The translations under genes and the position numbers were made by a program. From Bacteroidota bacterium (GTDB lineage: Bacteria; Bacteroidota; Ignavibacteria; Kryptoniales; JAKASW01), in NCBI GenBank assembly GCA_021789755.1, contig JAJYJD010000069.1, positions 1 through 14,426 of the forward strand: 14,426 bases of DNA, read 5' to 3'. Of this stretch, positions 13,320-14,426 are shown one piece after another (within the stretch, counting starts at the first letter, position 1; the number at the start of each line of letters is the position of its first letter). A model generated the notes under the pieces. It was given only the letters and a program-made list of their open reading frames with translations, did not search any database and had not been told where the DNA came from.

Positions 13320-13644
13320 AGATTCCTCCTTTTTGTGCTTAATGTGGCCAACCGTTTCTGAATTGTGTGTCGGCTAACATATCGTGAGACAACGCAATCC
13401 GTCCTTATCCACTTGCATCTACTCTCTGGGCCGGACGAATTGAGCTTACTAGTGCTCATCCAACTATCATTTGCTAATCCCGTCACAGAAAAATCTGGCG
13501 AGGTGCTCATTCCAACAATTATTTTAGCCGCACATTGTTCGCTAAAATTAGTTGGAATGGCACGAGTCATATCCCTTGTGCGTCGCTGTTTCGCGTGATA
13601 TGTGAAGTGCGCCGCGCAGGTTAGTTGTCCTCGCAGCGGTACCA
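13320..13644. other. Gap between hicA and lipoprotein 2, rich in repeats
   Basis: No gene is recognised. The gap contains three related units of about 26 bases beginning GTGCTCAT-CCAAC: two direct (13452-13477 and 13503-13528) and one inverted (13541-13563). It also holds the 15-base motif at 13364-13378 shared with two other intergenic sites, and the left arm (13608-13624) of an inverted repeat that flanks hicBA. Confidence 0.5.
13503..13563. repeat. Long inverted repeat downstream of hicA
   Basis: The arm at 13503-13528 (GTGCTCATTCCAAC ... TTTTAGC) pairs with 13541-13563 over about 23 positions with two small gaps, around a 12-base loop. A third, direct, more diverged copy of the arm lies at 13452-13477. 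There is no T-run, so a terminator role for hicBA is possible only as an mRNA-end stabiliser. Confidence 0.65.
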
Positions 13645-13866
13645 TCACGATTCGAATTCCTTGGCAGGGAGCTGAGACTGCCTGATGATTGATTTTAGAG
13701 TACCCATCTTTATCTCTTTGTGATCCGGGACGGGAACTGTGATAGTGGAACTCGCAAGCTTCTTCTGCATTATGATATGACTCCCACGTTGCCTGACCTC
13801 CTTAAAACCGTGTTGCCAGAGAATGTCGCAGACCTCTTTCCCTGAGAGGATCCGCAACTTACCCAA
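13645..13866 (-). CDS. hicA: HicA-family toxin
   Basis: This 73-residue protein has the HicA double-stranded-RNA-binding-like fold. SGKEVCDILWQHGFKEVRQRGSHIIMQ carries the conserved glycine-serine-histidine with the catalytic His at about residue 30, and VPVPDHKEIKMGTLKSIIRQ gives the conserved second half. HicA toxins are translation-independent mRNA interferases neutralised by HicB. The start is TTG at 13864-13866, inside the end of hicB with an 8-base overlap; GAG lies upstream. Translation is therefore probably coupled and low. The catalytic residue is intact, so the toxin looks functional. Confidence 0.92.
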   Translation of the reverse strand: MGKLRILSGKEVCDILWQHGFKEVRQRGSHIIMQKKLASSTITVPVPDHKEIKMGTLKSIIRQSQLPAKEFES

Positions 13867-14086
13867 CTGCGATCTCTACTCGTGTCACAAAAACCTCGTC
13901 GTGCAGACGCTCCCGAATCTCCTGCTGGGACGCGGTCTCAAAGAACAGCTCAATAGCCTCCTTGAGGTTCTCCCGAGCCTTTTCAACCGTCTTACCCTGA
14001 CTAGCAATGTCCAATTCCGGACAAAGCGCAACGTACATATCATCTTCGCGCTCAATGACCGCGGTGAACTGTTGTGTCTTTGGCAT
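13859..14086 (-). CDS. hicB: HicB-family antitoxin
   Basis: This 75-residue protein is a short HicB: TQQFTAVIEREDDMYVALCPELDIASQGKTVEKARENLKEAIELFFE is the standard partial-RNase-H-like HicB core. It ends with a short tail (HDEVFVTRVEIAVG) and lacks a separate DNA-binding domain. It is first in the operon and overlaps hicA by 8 bases. The ATG at 14084-14086 is preferred over one at 14105-14107 because GGAAGGAG lies about 9 bases upstream and the promoter at 14120-14148 would put the longer start almost at the transcript end. Typical for accessory regions, where hicBA pairs move often. Confidence 0.92.
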   Translation of the reverse strand: MPKTQQFTAVIEREDDMYVALCPELDIASQGKTVEKARENLKEAIELFFETASQQEIRERLHDEVFVTRVEIAVG

Positions 14087-14119
14087 CCGAAAGACTCCTT
14101 CCCTCATTGACTCTACAAC

Positions 14120-14148
14120 ATTTTAGCTAATTCAAGCCCAGAAATCAA
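14120..14148 (-). promoter_or_regulatory. Sigma70-like promoter of hicBA
   Basis: On the minus strand TTGATT and TAAAAT are separated by 17 bases. Transcription would start near 14113, leaving about 27 bases before the hicB ATG, with the ribosome binding site inside. Confidence 0.55.
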
Positions 14149-14179
14149 TTTGGCTAATCCCCGCGCGGCGCATTTTCAG

Positions 14180-14308
14180 CTGACGTCCTGCCGGAAGAAG
14201 TCGTTGCTTTCGCCCGCCATAAATGTTGTGAAGTCCGCCGAAGGCCCGGTTCGAGAGAGACGGGCGAACTCGATATGTGTCCAATGATGAGCGTCTTTTT
14301 TCTCGTTG
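14180..14308. repeat. 129-bp direct repeat, copy 2
   Basis: This is the second copy of the repeat at 12665-12793, ungapped with 9 mismatches. It lies between the hicBA promoter and the putative IS110 start, with its right border at 14308 where similarity stops abruptly. It carries the GAAGTCCGCCGAAGGC core at 14230-14245. Confidence 0.9.
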
Positions 14309-14321
14309 ATATTTTCAAAAA

Positions 14322-14405
14322 GGTCTCCTTTGAGTCGAGAGAAATGTGTATGATTAGTTGTGATAACAAAACCAAAACATCGCTCACAAACCCAAAGGAG
14401 AGACC
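14322..14405 (+). promoter_or_regulatory. Inverted repeat able to hide the ribosome binding site of the transposase
   Basis: GGTCTCCTTTG (14322-14332) is complementary to CAAAGGAGAGACC (14393-14405) apart from a 2-base bulge, with 8 uninterrupted pairs CTCCTTTG/CAAAGGAG. The right arm contains the AAAGGAG ribosome binding site of the frame starting at 14407. The loop is about 60 bases. IS110-type elements encode a structured bridge RNA in a non-coding end, so this leader could be part of one; that is inference. Confidence 0.45.
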
Positions 14406-14406
14406 C

Positions 14407-14426
14407 ATGTTGTACACCGGTATCGA
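14407..14426 (+). CDS. Probable IS110-type transposase, first six codons only
   Basis: Only MLYTGI and the first two bases (GA) of the next codon are visible before the window ends. IS110-family recombinases commonly begin M-x-Y-x-GID-x-HK, with the Asp being the first DEDD catalytic residue, and the cut codon GA is compatible with it. A good AAAGGAG site lies 7-9 bases upstream, and the region is repeat-rich and accessory. Six residues are thin evidence, so the family call is tentative while the presence of a gene start is likely. Confidence 0.45.

Noticed and set aside
10425..14086. Integron cassette array: one-strand small genes, hicBA, and GTTAG-type motifs between genes
   Set aside because: The motifs GTTAGCC/GTTAGTC do not fit GTTRRRY, and I could not find matching RYYYAAC partners at a spacing that would fold as attC. 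No integrase is visible. I kept only the motif observations.
14154..14417. 87-codon minus-strand frame across repeat copy 2
   Set aside because: It mostly translates the 129-bp repeat and the putative IS110 leader; copy 1 does not keep the frame as a gene.
1..14426. CRISPR arrays, tRNA and rRNA genes
   Set aside because: I saw no regularly spaced short repeats, no tRNA cloverleaf with a TTCRANNC arm and no rRNA-like sequence.

Overview
This window looks like a stretch of chromosome from an uncultured bacterium of medium-to-high GC. The lipoproteins of the form C-x-x-NNPVSP and the intergenic repeats lean towards the FCB group (Ignavibacteria/Bacteroidota-like), but no rRNA or other decisive marker is present, so the taxonomy is a guess. 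Almost every gene is on the minus strand. The exceptions are one secreted SGNH hydrolase and a probable IS110-type transposase that begins at the right edge.

Layout. (1) Bases 1-2784 hold a minus-strand cluster: a DoxX-like membrane protein, two dihydrofolate-reductase-like (RibD_C) proteins, an SRPBCC/AHSA1 protein and the start of a YciI/DGPF protein cut by the left edge. (2) Bases 2785-4558 hold the plus-strand SGNH hydrolase, then about 850 bases without a credible gene but dense in long inverted repeats. (3) Bases 4559-8509 hold a compact minus-strand operon read DoxX, SnoaL/NTF2-like, ECF42-type sigma factor with a long C-terminal extension, DGPF protein, NAD(P)-binding F420-reductase-like protein and a five-helix membrane protein, closed by a hairpin terminator. 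(4) Bases 8781-10441 hold prfC (release factor 3) with a good sigma70-like promoter. (5) Bases 10536-14426 form a repeat-rich accessory region with two paralogous lipoproteins, a DUF302 protein, a third DHFR-like protein (both of the latter visibly AT-richer), a hicBA toxin-antitoxin pair, a 129-bp direct repeat in two copies, several inverted repeats and the probable IS110 start.

The main result is a probable ECF42 regulon visible inside the window. Three minus-strand sites carry the same promoter-like pattern TGTCGATT-N15-CGACTA with identical spacing. They lie upstream of the DGPF gene at the left edge (150-178), the DoxX gene (2756-2784) and the DHFR-like gene almost 10 kb away (12585-12613). 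The pattern matches what is published for ECF42 sigma factors (TGTCGA at -35, CGA[C/T] at -10, DGPF genes as targets), and the matching sigma factor is encoded at 6315-7565. Linking DHFR-like and DoxX genes to this regulon extends the usual DGPF picture. Other notable points are a palindromic repeat that appears to have inserted in frame into the F420-reductase-like gene, a nested set of mutually exclusive inverted repeats at 3871-4090, and an inverted repeat that could hide the ribosome binding site of the IS110 transposase.
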